Shown here: in pieces, positions 27,001 through 35,040 of the stretch
Layout: every line of letters begins with the position of its first letter
How positions within the stretch are numbered: position 1 is the stretch's first letter
Position numbers and translations under genes: made by a program
From: Sympetrum striolatum
Lineage: Eukaryota; Arthropoda; Insecta; Odonata; Libellulidae
DNA length: 64,000 nucleotides
Assembly: GCA_947579665.1 (NCBI GenBank)
Contig: OX388345.1
Span: 61,681,454 to 61,745,453 of the forward strand
Direction of reading: 5' to 3'
Notes under the pieces: generated by a model
The model's input: the letters and a program-made list of their open reading frames with translations, nothing else
Databases searched by the model: none
What the model was told of the DNA's origin: nothing

Positions 27001-27993
27001 GGTGGCAAGAAACGTAGCGAAAGTGCTCATCATCTCTCGGATTCTGCGACAGATTCTGGTATAAGTGGCAGTGGAGGAGCTGGAACGCCAGTTGGCTTTG
27101 GTGGTGGAATACCAAAATCTGCTTCCGTTCGCTTCCGTCAGCAATTAGTGGAGCTGGAGGAGGCATCTGACGAAACGGTTTCTACGTCCGATTATGCAAG
27201 CATAGAGACTATGAATTACGTCAATAACAGCAAAGATCAAACGCCAAGTAGTATGGTCATCACCAATTTAAACAACTCCAGCAATGGACAAAAGCCAAAC
27301 ATGGCAGAACAAGATGGTCCTTATGGATTTTCCAATCCTAATTATTTAGGTCCTGACATCAGTGCCATTCTATCTGGGACTTCCACGTGGAAAGGGAATG
27401 GAAATGTTGGGAAGGGAGAAAATGGATCTTCGTCTCGGACTCAACCGCAGCTGCATTTGCACCAGACATTTGCCCAGCTGCTGAACAGCCCTCCTGACAG
27501 TGTGCTGGAGGATTCCAATGGCAGGAGCTGCAGTAGGTTCTTTCAAGATGACCTTGAGCTTCAATCCTTAGCTGCTACTCCCTCTGGTTGCTCGGTAACT
27601 GCTATCCCAGCCCCAGCTTTGCAGAACAACCCACCTCCACTGCTGCCCCCTCCCCCTACATTGCGATCAGCTGCTGTACCTCAATTCCTTTCATTGCATT
27701 CTCCCTTGGATACATCAGGTCCAGCGAGGCGCTGCATCTCGGCTTCTAAAGGAAGAGGGAATGGAGTGACAACTGGAAGTAAATGCAGAGCGAGCAGTGC
27801 TAGCCGTGCAGAGTGCTCTTTCTCTTCGTCGGGATACCATCCTCCTCCACCTCCTCCTCAACCTCCACCACCTCCAGATCCAAATGTCCCATTGTATATG
27901 TTTATTGTAGGAGGAAAGGAAAAGGGACAAGTCACCCTCTTTAAACGACCTATCTCAGTTTGGAGGCTGCAGCTAGCTCCAGATATTTATTGA
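1..27993 (+). CDS. Kelch-repeat protein with long low-complexity C-terminal region (5' partial)
   Basis: Four exons join in phase: 1-136, 11200-11421, 21876-22022 and 25826-27993 (stop TGA). They give 891 codons in the window; the start lies upstream. Donors are GTGAGG, GTGAGT and GTAATT, and the acceptors end in AG. Exons 1-3 each carry one Kelch blade: a Gly-Gly pair after a hydrophobic strand (LLYGGYQD, WVYGGMTD, LIFGGERD), then a Trp-containing strand (ELWVFDFETESW, FWRWDTHSKTW, ELWRFHFATETW). Each intron interrupts a blade between its WxF strand and the final Trp. The last exon continues into a roughly 680-residue region rich in Ser, Asn and Gly with an acidic run (26221-26270) and polyproline stretches (about 27628-27660 and 27838-27885). 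It ends in another Kelch-like strand pair (IVGGKEKGQV ... ISVWRLQL). Kelch propellers bind partner proteins; here the partner is unknown. I do not recognise the ortholog. The exon structure is well supported and the function is not. Confidence 0.85.
6661..6678. repeat. (ATT)n microsatellite
   Basis: Six uninterrupted ATT units in Kelch intron 1, just downstream of a short alternating TA run. Confidence 0.8.
7995..8040. repeat. Short foldback, 15-bp arms
   Basis: 7995-8009 (ATGAAAGAAGAAAGA) is the reverse complement of 8026-8040 with one mismatch, around a 16-nt loop. It is purine-rich on one arm and pyrimidine-rich on the other. It may be a remnant of a small inverted-repeat element; no target duplication is evident. 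Confidence 0.55.
8370..8767 (+). mobile_element. Non-LTR retrotransposon 3' fragment (reverse transcriptase C-terminus)
   Basis: Translation from about 8375 (ELEKVQRKAIRFVNN) through 8760 matches, residue for residue in many places, the C-terminal end of the minus-strand element at 17.0-19.3 kb: GWESLNDRRL, LINKFRELTFSEN, IMPPPCCIGLSD and ARINRFKNSFF correspond to its GWESLKERRL, LLNKFRETTFSED, IMQPPCYLGRSD and ARTNRFRESFF. The fragment ends with the family's 3' signature, a Cys-Gly-type short hairpin (CACGCC-AAAA-GGCGG) followed by CTTGCAGGG at about 8717-8740. It starts abruptly, as expected of a 5'-truncated LINE insertion, and is not functional. Confidence 0.85.
9673..9781. repeat. Tandem repeat, 65-bp period
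   Basis: The block CATTTTCTTATTAATTTG starts at 9673 and again at 9738, followed in both by TCCACTTATTCT and TACTTAA. A shorter half copy (TATTAATTTGCCCAC) lies between them, giving about two and a half degenerate units in Kelch intron 1. Confidence 0.7.
11235..11307 (+). repeat. GGN trinucleotide tract encoding polyglycine in Kelch exon 2
   Basis: A GGA/GGC/GGG run of 13 consecutive Gly codons (11244-11282), then Gln-Gln and four more Gly codons. It sits between the last Trp strand of the first visible blade and the next Kelch strand (ARHKHSAILHEECMW), so it forms an inter-blade loop. It is by far the most GC-rich stretch of the window and is prone to length variation. Confidence 0.85.
13767..13820 (-). 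repeat. Isolated tRNA-like fragment with perfect B-box
   Basis: On the minus strand 13777-13767 reads GGTTCGATACC, a perfect match to the Pol III B-box GGTTCGANNCC. About 44 bases upstream, at the distance found in tRNAs, lies a weak A-box-like TAACTCAAGG. The intervening sequence does not make a clean cloverleaf. It is most likely the head of a decayed tRNA-derived SINE; chance is possible. Confidence 0.4.
15606..15674. repeat. Foldback with about 21-bp arms
   Basis: The left arm at 15606-15626 (AACTAGAGCTTTAAAATCTCC) pairs with the right arm ending near 15673, with one or two mismatches. The right arm includes 28 bases (15640-15667) also found at 5987-6014 with 25 identities. It is probably the end of a small dispersed inverted-repeat element. 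Confidence 0.55.
17003..19262 (-). mobile_element. Non-LTR retrotransposon (jockey/CR1-like), 5'-truncated
   Basis: On the minus strand this encodes the end of an endonuclease domain (ESLRDHKGVFADIEI), a linker, and a full reverse transcriptase: NKSPGPEGIPARVLKEL, ITPVYKSG, NYRPISLTS, NQHGFRKSRSCETQLA and the catalytic FADD box (17.85 kb). The thumb region follows (LVRPLLEYAASIWDP) and then a conserved C-terminal tail ending at 17096. The 3' end carries a CCCCCTGCCACACGCC-GAAA-GGCGG hairpin with CTTGCAGGG, then short tandem ATGTAG units (about 17003-17030). Only the last residues of the endonuclease are recognisable. Homology stops near 19250 beside a GTGAAGTGAA repeat, so the 5' end is truncated there. 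The clade is a guess; the non-LTR class is certain. Confidence 0.9.
17096..19262 (-). pseudogene. Reverse transcriptase ORF, broken by few lesions
   Basis: The reading frame is open from about 19262 to near 18090. There a one-base deletion shifts it just after the DAIFLNFKK motif. In the correct frame the sequence stays coding-like through 17.9 kb, with one in-frame TAA at 17935-17933 replacing the Gln of the usual SVPQGS motif. The frame is then intact through the FADD box to a further single-base indel near 17345-17360, after which it continues to a stop at 17096. There are only three disabling changes in about 2.1 kb. The open frame listed to 19412 includes about 48 codons of flanking sequence that do not resemble an endonuclease. 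Confidence 0.8.
19882..20134. mobile_element. MITE-like element with A-box-like terminal inverted repeats
   Basis: TTGGTGTAGTGG at 19882 and its reverse complement CCACTACACCACTT ending at 20134 bound a 253-bp unit. The inverted similarity continues inward through a TTCCCA...GTGGGAACG segment on both sides, about 33 bp with mismatches. The interior is AT-rich and has no ORF. Next to the right terminus a second small hairpin, GTGGGAATGCCGTTCCCAC, is present. TGGTGTAGTGG also matches the tRNA A-box consensus TRGYNNANNNG. No target duplication was resolved. Confidence 0.6.
20340..20359. repeat. (ATA)n microsatellite
   Basis: A run of ATA units in Kelch intron 2. Confidence 0.75.
21232..21690. 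repeat. Degenerate tandem repeat, about 190-200-bp monomers
   Basis: A block beginning GA-TGAA-AT (GACTGAATATTGCG, GATTGAAAATCGCC, GAATTGAAAATGC) recurs at about 21232, 21435 and 21624. In the first two it is followed by a shared ATCAAATTGT...GTGAATT-type stretch, then AACAAACAATGATCTTCGCTG or ACCAAACAATGATCTTTGCTG, then a shared AATATCTGG and AAAGAGCCA. There are about two and a half diverged copies in Kelch intron 2, and similarity to a further upstream unit fades near 21120. Confidence 0.6.
22023..25825 (+). other. Kelch gene intron 3 (3.8 kb)
   Basis: It runs from donor GTAATT to acceptor CATTTCAG. Most is AT-rich with no recognisable element. About 24290-24670 is strongly pyrimidine-rich on the + strand and about 24690-24900 strongly purine-rich, with higher GC than elsewhere. 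The open frames here (for example 24381-24692 + and 25036-24647 -) look like composition artefacts. Confidence 0.55.
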
Positions 27994-28107
27994 TGAAGCA
28001 GACAATGGTAACAATTATGTAGTTCAAAATGCAAGAGAGCCAATTTTTTTCTCATTAGAATTGCATTAGCTATGATCCTCAACACTGAACATTTAGAACA
28101 AGTAATG

Positions 28108-28172
28108 AATAAATGATCAGCTTATTTTATCAGACAACATTAGAAAAAGATCTATTTGCTATTATAAATAAA
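28108..28172 (+). terminator. Poly(A) signals of the Kelch gene
   Basis: AATAAA occurs at 28108-28113 and 28167-28172, 115 and 174 bases after the Kelch stop codon. These are the first canonical hexamers downstream, so the 3' UTR may be only about 200 bases. Longer 3' ends are possible, as further AATAAA motifs occur near 29040. Confidence 0.5.
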
Positions 28173-28189
28173 TCAATGCAACAAAAATT

Positions 28190-29700
28190 TATTCATGTTG
28201 AATGCTAGAAAGAGGTGATATTTTTGGTACCACAAGCTCAGTAAGACAAATTGTGAGTCCTAGCTTAACTCATAACATTCTTTCTTTTGGATTTTTAGTA
28301 AGCAATTCCAAGATTTCCATCCATTGGGTCGATGTGATCCATATACGTCCAGAAACTGTCCAAATGAACATGAATGAAGTGCAATAGGGAGGAAGTTTTT
28401 TTTTAAACCTGTATGATATTCTTCGTATGTTATGCAGAACATTAAGATCCGATGAAATCGGAGAGTTGTAAGATATTATCCAAGTGTTCATGGGGAATCT
28501 TCCCCAAATGATTGGAGGTGTGAGCTATTAAACTAGTCTTTCTCGTTGTCATTGTTAAGTCATCCTTAAGTATTTCAATTGATCATAAATGTACATGTCA
28601 TGTCAGTAATTTTCACCTATTTGGAGATACTTATTGATGTTACCCTGAGTAACAAAAGTAAATGAGTTGTGCCAAGGCTTTCATTATAAACCAAAGACTA
28701 GATCTGAATAATGTTCGATAATTTTATTCGCAAACCTGTATGGCATTATATGCTACGAAAGAACCATTGCAGTGGTTGTGATAATCAGTGTACTGTTTGT
28801 CATCAGTGATATTATAAGACAGTGAAAATAGTTGATTAAAGTTTAGATAATTTTAGACTTAACTGTTTTCATGAAAATAATTGTTTGTATATTTTTGTTT
28901 GTGTACATTCAAGGTTGATTTTTATTGTATTGCTTATAGTGCTTAAATTATATATGTTGATTTGAAAGTCTGATAGTTTTTAAATATTTTGACTGAATAA
29001 TCCTTATGTATTCTCTTCGTTAAGAGATGATAAAAGTGAGAATAAATATCTCATTTAGGAAAAATTCACACAATAATGATTTTTTTTTAGTTCTTTGTGT
29101 AAGATTACAGTAGAATTTGGAGATAACAATGTACATCTGATTCCAAATTAAAATAATGGAATTGTTTTTCTGTTTATAGGGTAAGTATATGATCTTCCTT
29201 AAGTTAAATTACGGTTGAATTAGAAGATAATGGTGCACACCCCATCAATTCTTGATTAAAATAAAGAAATATTTTTCATATAATCAAAAGTAATAATAAA
29301 TTATGGAACTTACAGAGTCTGTCTTAATTTTGAAAATATGTTTTAGTTTATAGGGTATCTATGAGATCTACTTACCCAAACAACAAAAATTATCTGTTAT
29401 TTGGAACTATGGTGTTAGGCATTAACCCCTGTTTCATCTACAGCTCCTCTAATTTCCTAACTACAACTCCACTCAAATTACCATATATTTCCATAGATAA
29501 AATGATAGTAGAATCGTAAAAAAGGTCCCCAGTAACAGGGGTCGTCTTACAGGACAGATACAAAAATAATCAAGGACAATGTTAGCTGCAATCGCAAGGC
29601 AGCACTGACAGATGCGAGAAAATAAATAGAAAAATGACAAATAGGACATAATTTCATGTACACTATATAGTATTGCTATCCAGATGAATATTGTTGATCT
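28190..29700. other. Intergenic or extended 3' UTR, AT-rich
   Basis: No gene is supported. About 29081-29390 contains diverged repeated blocks: TTTATAGGGTA at 29173 and 29347, each followed by an ATGATCT/ATGAGATCT-like word and CTTA. No ORF of note. Confidence 0.5.
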
Positions 29701-29729
29701 AAACTAATTCATAGGGCATTGATAGGCTT

Positions 29730-30706
29730 TTAAGACAGATACAAGCTGAAAAAATTAAACTTTGTTGAAAATTCATACCTCGTCTTACCTGAAGGTTGTC
29801 TCATCTGCAGAAATAGATGGTATATAATCCCAGTCCATTGTTTTTATACACTTATTCCAGTTCTCAAGACCAGGAATTTTCCCAGGATCTCTGTTTGAAG
29901 TATTAAATAACATTTATTTGAACAAATTCAAATCTTTATGTATCAATAAATTTTATAACTTTTTTAGAAAACAAAATATAAATAAGAGTAGTATTTAGTA
30001 TGTTAGAATTGGATTTTAGCTAAATAGCTTTAGCTGATATGTGAAATTTTTAAGTAAAATTTAATGAGACTAGAAGTAAGTGTATCTCCAAAATTATGCT
30101 GTTGAGTGCGAAAATACTGCTTTCTTATTTTTATTCTATCGGTAAGTAAAGTTAGATTGACATGAAGGAAAAGATTGCCCCTAAGTAAATGATTTTTTAT
30201 TGATGATCAATGATCATAAAATGCTAATTCAAGCACTAAATCTAACTGCTTAGAATTGCATTATTAGCCTCAAAGTTTAAAAATTGCAATAGAATTTAGT
30301 AACTTCTAGCTATAGTGAACAACTTAAAGCAACTATCAGAAAAATCTGGGCCTATATCTTCAGGCAAAGAGCAAAGCTTAAAGGTAGATATAGTATAGGA
30401 ACAATTGATAGTAGATGGTTTAAAAAGAGTGAGTAATAAACAGAAGATGTGAAGTGTTAAGTAATGGTTATTGATTTTTTCTTGGAAGAATGCAATTGCG
30501 TGCCAAAGTTGAGAGAATAAAATACCAAAAATCTGAATAAAAATTGTTTGTGTATGCTTATAAAAGTATAATTTCTGTCTTTAGAGTCCAAATGCTAAAA
30601 CGTTTTTCTTTGTCATACTTCTCCTATGCTTAACAACACTCCTTTTCTCATTGGTACTAGGAAGAAATATTTCACAACCTTACCTTGCCTGAAGGTAATA
30701 ATCCAT
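29730..30706 (-). CDS. Candidate small three-exon gene, product unknown
   Basis: On the minus strand, exon 1 (30706-30684) starts ATG GAT TAT TAC (MDYYLQA) directly after an in-frame TAA and ends at donor GTAAGG. Exon 2 (29890-29789) follows acceptor ACTTCAAACAG and ends at donor GTAAGA. Its translation is strikingly protein-like (DPGKIPGLENWNK, MDWDYIPSISADETTF). Exon 3 (29745-29730) follows acceptor TTTTTTCAG and reaches a TAA. Phases agree at both junctions and the total of 141 nt gives 46 aa plus stop. Weak points are the very short second intron (43 nt) and the tiny outer exons. Exon 2 alone is the most convincing part. I do not recognise the family. The strand is opposite to the neighbouring Kelch and PAN2 genes. 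Confidence 0.4.
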
Positions 30707-31734
30707 TTATTTAAACCTAGTTACATACATTTTCTGAGGATATGAAAGGAAAAGGGTTTTAAATTTCATTTCAATCTTACTATATTACTCAAAAAACTCT
30801 ATTATATCTATTCAAAACTCCATGTAAATTATGTGTTCTGTTTATTTATATTTTCTAAGACAAGGTTTGAGTCTGCCTTTCATGACCTCTTGACTTGACC
30901 AGAGCAATTCATGTTCACCTTTCATGTGGAGTTTTATTGGTAATTTTTTAGCTTTCTGATTATGTGTGGAATAAATGGTAGGCTTTTTTCCATGGATAAT
31001 TCAATTGAAGTGAAAGATTTCCATGAATAACACAGTTATGAAGCAACTCCTCTCTTTTTAAAAAGAAATTCCTCATATCACATCCATATCTTGATATAGG
31101 CTACATTCTACATACTGCTGTTGTCCCGCTATGTAAGCAGTTTCAGTCATTGGAACTCATCTAATATGTAACTATTTTCTGTTTCAATAAGACACTTGCG
31201 TGTGATGAATTATCATACAGATGATAAAGAGCAAGCATATTCATTAGAGATAAAAAATATTAGTTTTTCCCCTTATAATTCCTCCTATTTCAAAAGAAAG
31301 GTTGAACTTAGTGTCTCTCCGTAAAACTTATGAGATACACATTGGATGATTCTAAAATAATGGTCATAATTTCAACCATTTGTTGCGAAAAGTGAATAGA
31401 GCAATATGGAACATGGGCAACCTAATGGTAACTTTTAAAATGAAGAAATGTATCCAAACATTCAGAAATCATTACAAATCCTTTAAATGTTTTTATGTGT
31501 GTTCAAGCAACCTTCAAAGCACGATTCAGTGGAAGGATGAAATATGACTGAGAAAACTTAAGATAAGAAATGATTTTCAATTTCTTAAATATTTTGCATA
31601 ATAACATTATAAATTACAAGTAAGATTGCTGAAAAATGTAGAGAGAGATTAAAATTGCTGAACAAATAAGAAGTGTATTAAGGTTTCATTATTAATGTTT
31701 TCTGTGTTGCTTCATCCAGGTCTCATTAATATGT

Positions 31735-32998
31735 AATCTATTATATATAGATGCTTCTCCAGATTCATTCATATATATAGCTATATATATAGGATACTAA
31801 TTCACAGGCTAAACCACAAGCGTCATTGACATTAAATTTTTGCAACGTATTAGCCAGTAGTGTAACCGCCAGAAATAATGAGATTTTGAATCTCAGTGTC
31901 ATGGGTTCGATTCCAGAGGGCCCCAAAGTCCCGATTTTTCCCCTTTAAATGTATTGCTTTGATTTTTGGGAATTTTTTTTTAGATACTTCCCAGATAGGT
32001 GGAGAATCAAAAATCTAGGAGACTATATATGTGGTCTATCAAAAACGTAAATAACTTTCACGGAAAATATCCTGGGTTTGATGCTAGGACAATGCAAATA
32101 TCTGCCCTTTAAAATACGTGGGAGAAGTTTTTCTTTATTTTTTTGATGCACTTATCAAAATGACAGGAAGTTCGTGCTTGGCCAGAAGATGTATGGTAAA
32201 AATTGGTTTTTGAAAAATATTTTCATAAGACCCTACTATTCCTGGGTTCGATGCCAGAGCACAATAACTTTTCTCTCATAAGGAATATAAGGAAAAAGTA
32301 GGACGTCGTTTGAGGCAGTTGCAGCATATAAATAATTCTGCTTGAATTTTCACACATAGTTAGAGATGGTGATCTTCTATTGTGCTGCATAGGAAGTATC
32401 ACCAGGAAGACCCCGGTTCGATGCCAGGCGGTATTTTAAATAGGAGTATTTAAAATACATTTGGGTTAATTTTTCATTATTTTTTTGATGCACTTATTGA
32501 AATGATAGGAAGTTCTTTAGGAAGTTTTCTCGGGTTTCCAACCTGAGAAAACTTCCTACAGCACCTGCACCGGGAAAGCACCAGATCCTTCCTAGGAAGT
32601 TCTTGCTTAGATAAAAGATGTATATTAAGACTCGGTTTAAGAAAAAAAAATTGATAAGACCATGCTGTTCCTGGGTTCTATACCAGAGCACATTAAAATT
32701 TCTCACATAAGGAATATAAGGAAGAAGTAGGATGTCGTTTGAGGCAGTTGCGCCTACTATTTCTGCTTGAATTTTCACACATAGTTAGAGATGGTGTTAT
32801 TCTGTTGTGCTGCGTAGTAAGTTTATCAGGAAGACCTGGTTTTGATGCCAGACGATTAAATTGCAGCGAATTTTAAGAATATTTTCAATCCTTATTTCTT
32901 TTTTAGGACTGTCCCGATATGATGCCGTTATGAAATTGGTGTAGTCGATCTGCTTGCAATATGCAAGCTACAATTTACTCGTATAGTATATATATAGT
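31735..32998 (+). repeat. Composite repeat with about 170-bp-phased Pol III B-box motifs, copy A
   Basis: The unit shares its full layout with the reverse complement of 58965-59845. B-box-like motifs (consensus GGTTCGANNCC) occur at 31904 (perfect), 32075 (9/11), 32245 (perfect), 32415 (perfect), 32674 (10/11) and about 32839 (degenerate). The first four spacings are 171, 170 and 170. The 32415-32674 spacing becomes 172 once a 77-bp insertion and its 10-bp duplication are removed. The first unit also resembles a tRNA: an A-box-like TAGCCAGTAGTG and a TGAGA/TCTCA stem with a 7-nt loop precede its B-box. Copy A has two extra units relative to copy B. The end carries a GCTTGCA-ATA-TGCAAGC hairpin. 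No long ORF is present. Confidence 0.8.
32507..32603. mobile_element. 77-bp hairpin insertion with 10-bp target duplication
   Basis: AGGAAGTTCT occurs at 32507-32516 and 32594-32603, flanking 77 bases that are absent from the matching place in the other unit of this repeat and in copy B. The insert opens with a near-perfect hairpin (AGGAAGTTTTCTC...GAGAAAACTTCCT, about 32518-32556). It ends with a 22-base word (32568-32589) found again at 38269-38290 in PAN2 intron 2 with 20 identities. It is likely a very small non-autonomous mobile element. Confidence 0.55.
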
Positions 32999-32999
32999 A

Positions 33000-34085
33000 T
33001 GCTATGCATAAGCATACATGTTGGCTACAGGAATTTTCATAGATTACTTTATTTACCTATCTTACCAAAATGATTAATTTGAAAGTAAACAGAAGACAAT
33101 GTTTACAGCAAGTTATGCCTAAATAATTAAACAATCTCTCTTGAGGTGAACAATTTGTTATTCTCTTTGGAACATCTGCTTTTTATTCATTCCTGAAGCA
33201 TAATTTTCCATATTCCTTTATCTAACTGCAATTTGTTTGCACTAACTACTCTATGTTTTGTATTTTCATGATACTCTCTACCGAATTTATCTCTTTTATA
33301 AGGGGTTGCCATGAAAATGCATATTTCTGAATAGTATTTTTATACTTCATGTGCTCTATATGACATCAGCTCTCACCTACTGCAATGTGTCAGAGAAGTA
33401 GACTTCCACCAACTAAAAGTTACCAACTATAGCGATTTCCTCAATGACAAGCACAGTACCAAAAAGATTATCTGATAAACTGAGATAAAGTATGGATAAG
33501 AAACATATTAATACTGTCAAAAATAAATTGTAAGCCCAAAAGTATGAAGAATGAAGGCCTAGGTGAAAATGCATATATCAAAATAATGTTGACAGTTCTT
33601 GATTTAAATAAATAGACTTAAATAATTATACCATTGTTAGATACACTATCTAACTAAAATTTTATGTGAATCAGACATGAGCTCCTTACTACAGTAATGC
33701 TGCATAAATAAAATATCATTTATATCTGAATCTGCATTTTCTGCACATTTTTTTTGTCAGTATAATTCACTCTAAGTAAGTAATTTGGGAACTGTCAGTG
33801 CCTTAGATGAGTGATTAATAGCCTGACTATAAGGAGCTGGCTAGCTTCCTTATTATCATTACAAATTTGAAATTTGACTATTGTATCATGAGGAAAAATT
33901 CTTTTGCCCTATCATAATTAAATATTGATTTGTATATTGTTGTAAAGGTGAGGAAAAATGCAAATTCTTATGAGTGAAACAGGGCATAACTAAATTGTAA
34001 AATATTGAGGAATGAAACTGAAGTAAAGAGCATTAGAAGAAAAGTATATAATAATAACATGAGAGTAACCATGATTCTCTACAGT
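33000..34085. other. Intergenic, no recognised content
   Basis: AT-rich sequence between repeat copy A and the LINE fragment. I see no gene, repeat boundary or strong motif. Confidence 0.5.
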
Positions 34086-35040
34086 ATCATTTAGACGGAA
34101 TTTTATCTGATGAGGTTTGCATCACATCCAGTGCTTTGCAGGGAAGTGTATTAGGACCAATTTTGTTCCTGATTTATATTAAAGATGTTGTGGATAGTGT
34201 TAAATGCAAGGTTAGGTTATTTGCTGATGATACTGTTGTCTATAGAGAGATCATAACCCAAGATGACACTGGTTGTTTGCAGAAAGATCTGAATATTATT
34301 TCGGGTTGGTGTAATGATTGGCAGCTTGAGCTGAATGTAAAGAAAAATCTTTGATATACTTTCACGGGGTCCACCAATGTTACCTACATAGGTACCTTAT
34401 AGAATTTCAGGAAATCCCTTGTAGCTTGTGATGCATCATAAATATCTCAGAATTACACTCAGCAGTAATTTTTCCTTAAAGGAGCATATTCGAAGCATAA
34501 TAGGAAAGGCGATTGGGATACAAAGGATTAGTCAGTAGAATTCTGAGGGGATGTTCATCAAGAGTAAAAGAAATAGCATACTTTTCTCTGATTCTACTTC
34601 TACTTGAGTATTACTGTGCAATTTGGGATCCTCACAAAGTAGGATTAATTTCCGATCTTGAGATGGTTCCAGATAGAGCAGCAAGGTTCGTCAAAAGAGA
34701 TTTCAGCTCTGACTGCAGTGTTTCGGCTATGATACAATCTCTTGGATGGAACTCTTAGTGATAGAAGACTTGAGTATTGACGGAAGCTTTTTGATAAATT
34801 TATCACTACCGATTTCGAGGAAGGAGATCGCTGCTATTGTTATCCCAGTTGTAAACTTTCGTGATCATCGGGAGAAAACAAAAAAGCGATACAGGGAAAT
34901 AGTTACCAGAACAGATAGTTCCTTTTAGTAATTTTTCCTGCAAAGTATTAGAGAAGCTAACAGATAGGGATGTTGGTGTTTTACACCCCCTGCCACCCAC
35001 CACTGGCGAATTGCAGGGTTTAAATGTAAATGTACTAACT
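34086..35040 (+). mobile_element. Degenerate non-LTR retrotransposon 3' fragment
   Basis: It encodes the same family as the element at 17-19 kb but is more decayed. LQGSVLGPILFLIYIKDVV, VRLFADDTVVYREI (catalytic FADD box intact) and NIISGWCNDWQLELNVKK sit in one frame (34136-34354). After stops and shifts come ISDLEMVPDRAARFVKRDF (to about 34710) and a degenerate tail to about 34928. The 3' end at 34979-35030 (ACACCCCCTGCCAC ... TTGCAGGGT) matches the 3' signature of the other two copies, with the hairpin partly eroded. Multiple stops and frameshifts make it an old, dead copy. Confidence 0.85.

Noticed and set aside
25960..27144. Several minus-strand open frames (up to 152 aa) opposite the last Kelch exon
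   Set aside because: They are antisense shadows of a long, compositionally biased coding exon and have no recognisable domains.
29430..29600. Possible minus-strand exon (frame with PVRRPLLLGTFFTILLSF) downstream of the small candidate gene
   Set aside because: Its acceptor phase does not fit the preceding exon (joining makes an immediate stop) and no independent support was found.
31840..31920. A functional tRNA gene at the first unit of the B-box array
   Set aside because: The A-box is imperfect, the T-arm and acceptor stems do not pair well, and the copy at 59.6 kb has lost the anticodon stem; it is better described as tRNA-derived.
32494..32778. 94-codon minus-strand frame within repeat copy A
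   Set aside because: It spans the hairpin insertion and repeat units, so it is a chance frame in repetitive DNA.
31735..32998. CRISPR-like or Helitron interpretation of the B-box array
   Set aside because: The units are about 170 bp and diverged, unlike CRISPR repeats. A terminal hairpin is present, but no TC...CTRR ends at an A-T site were found, so Helitron identity is unsupported.
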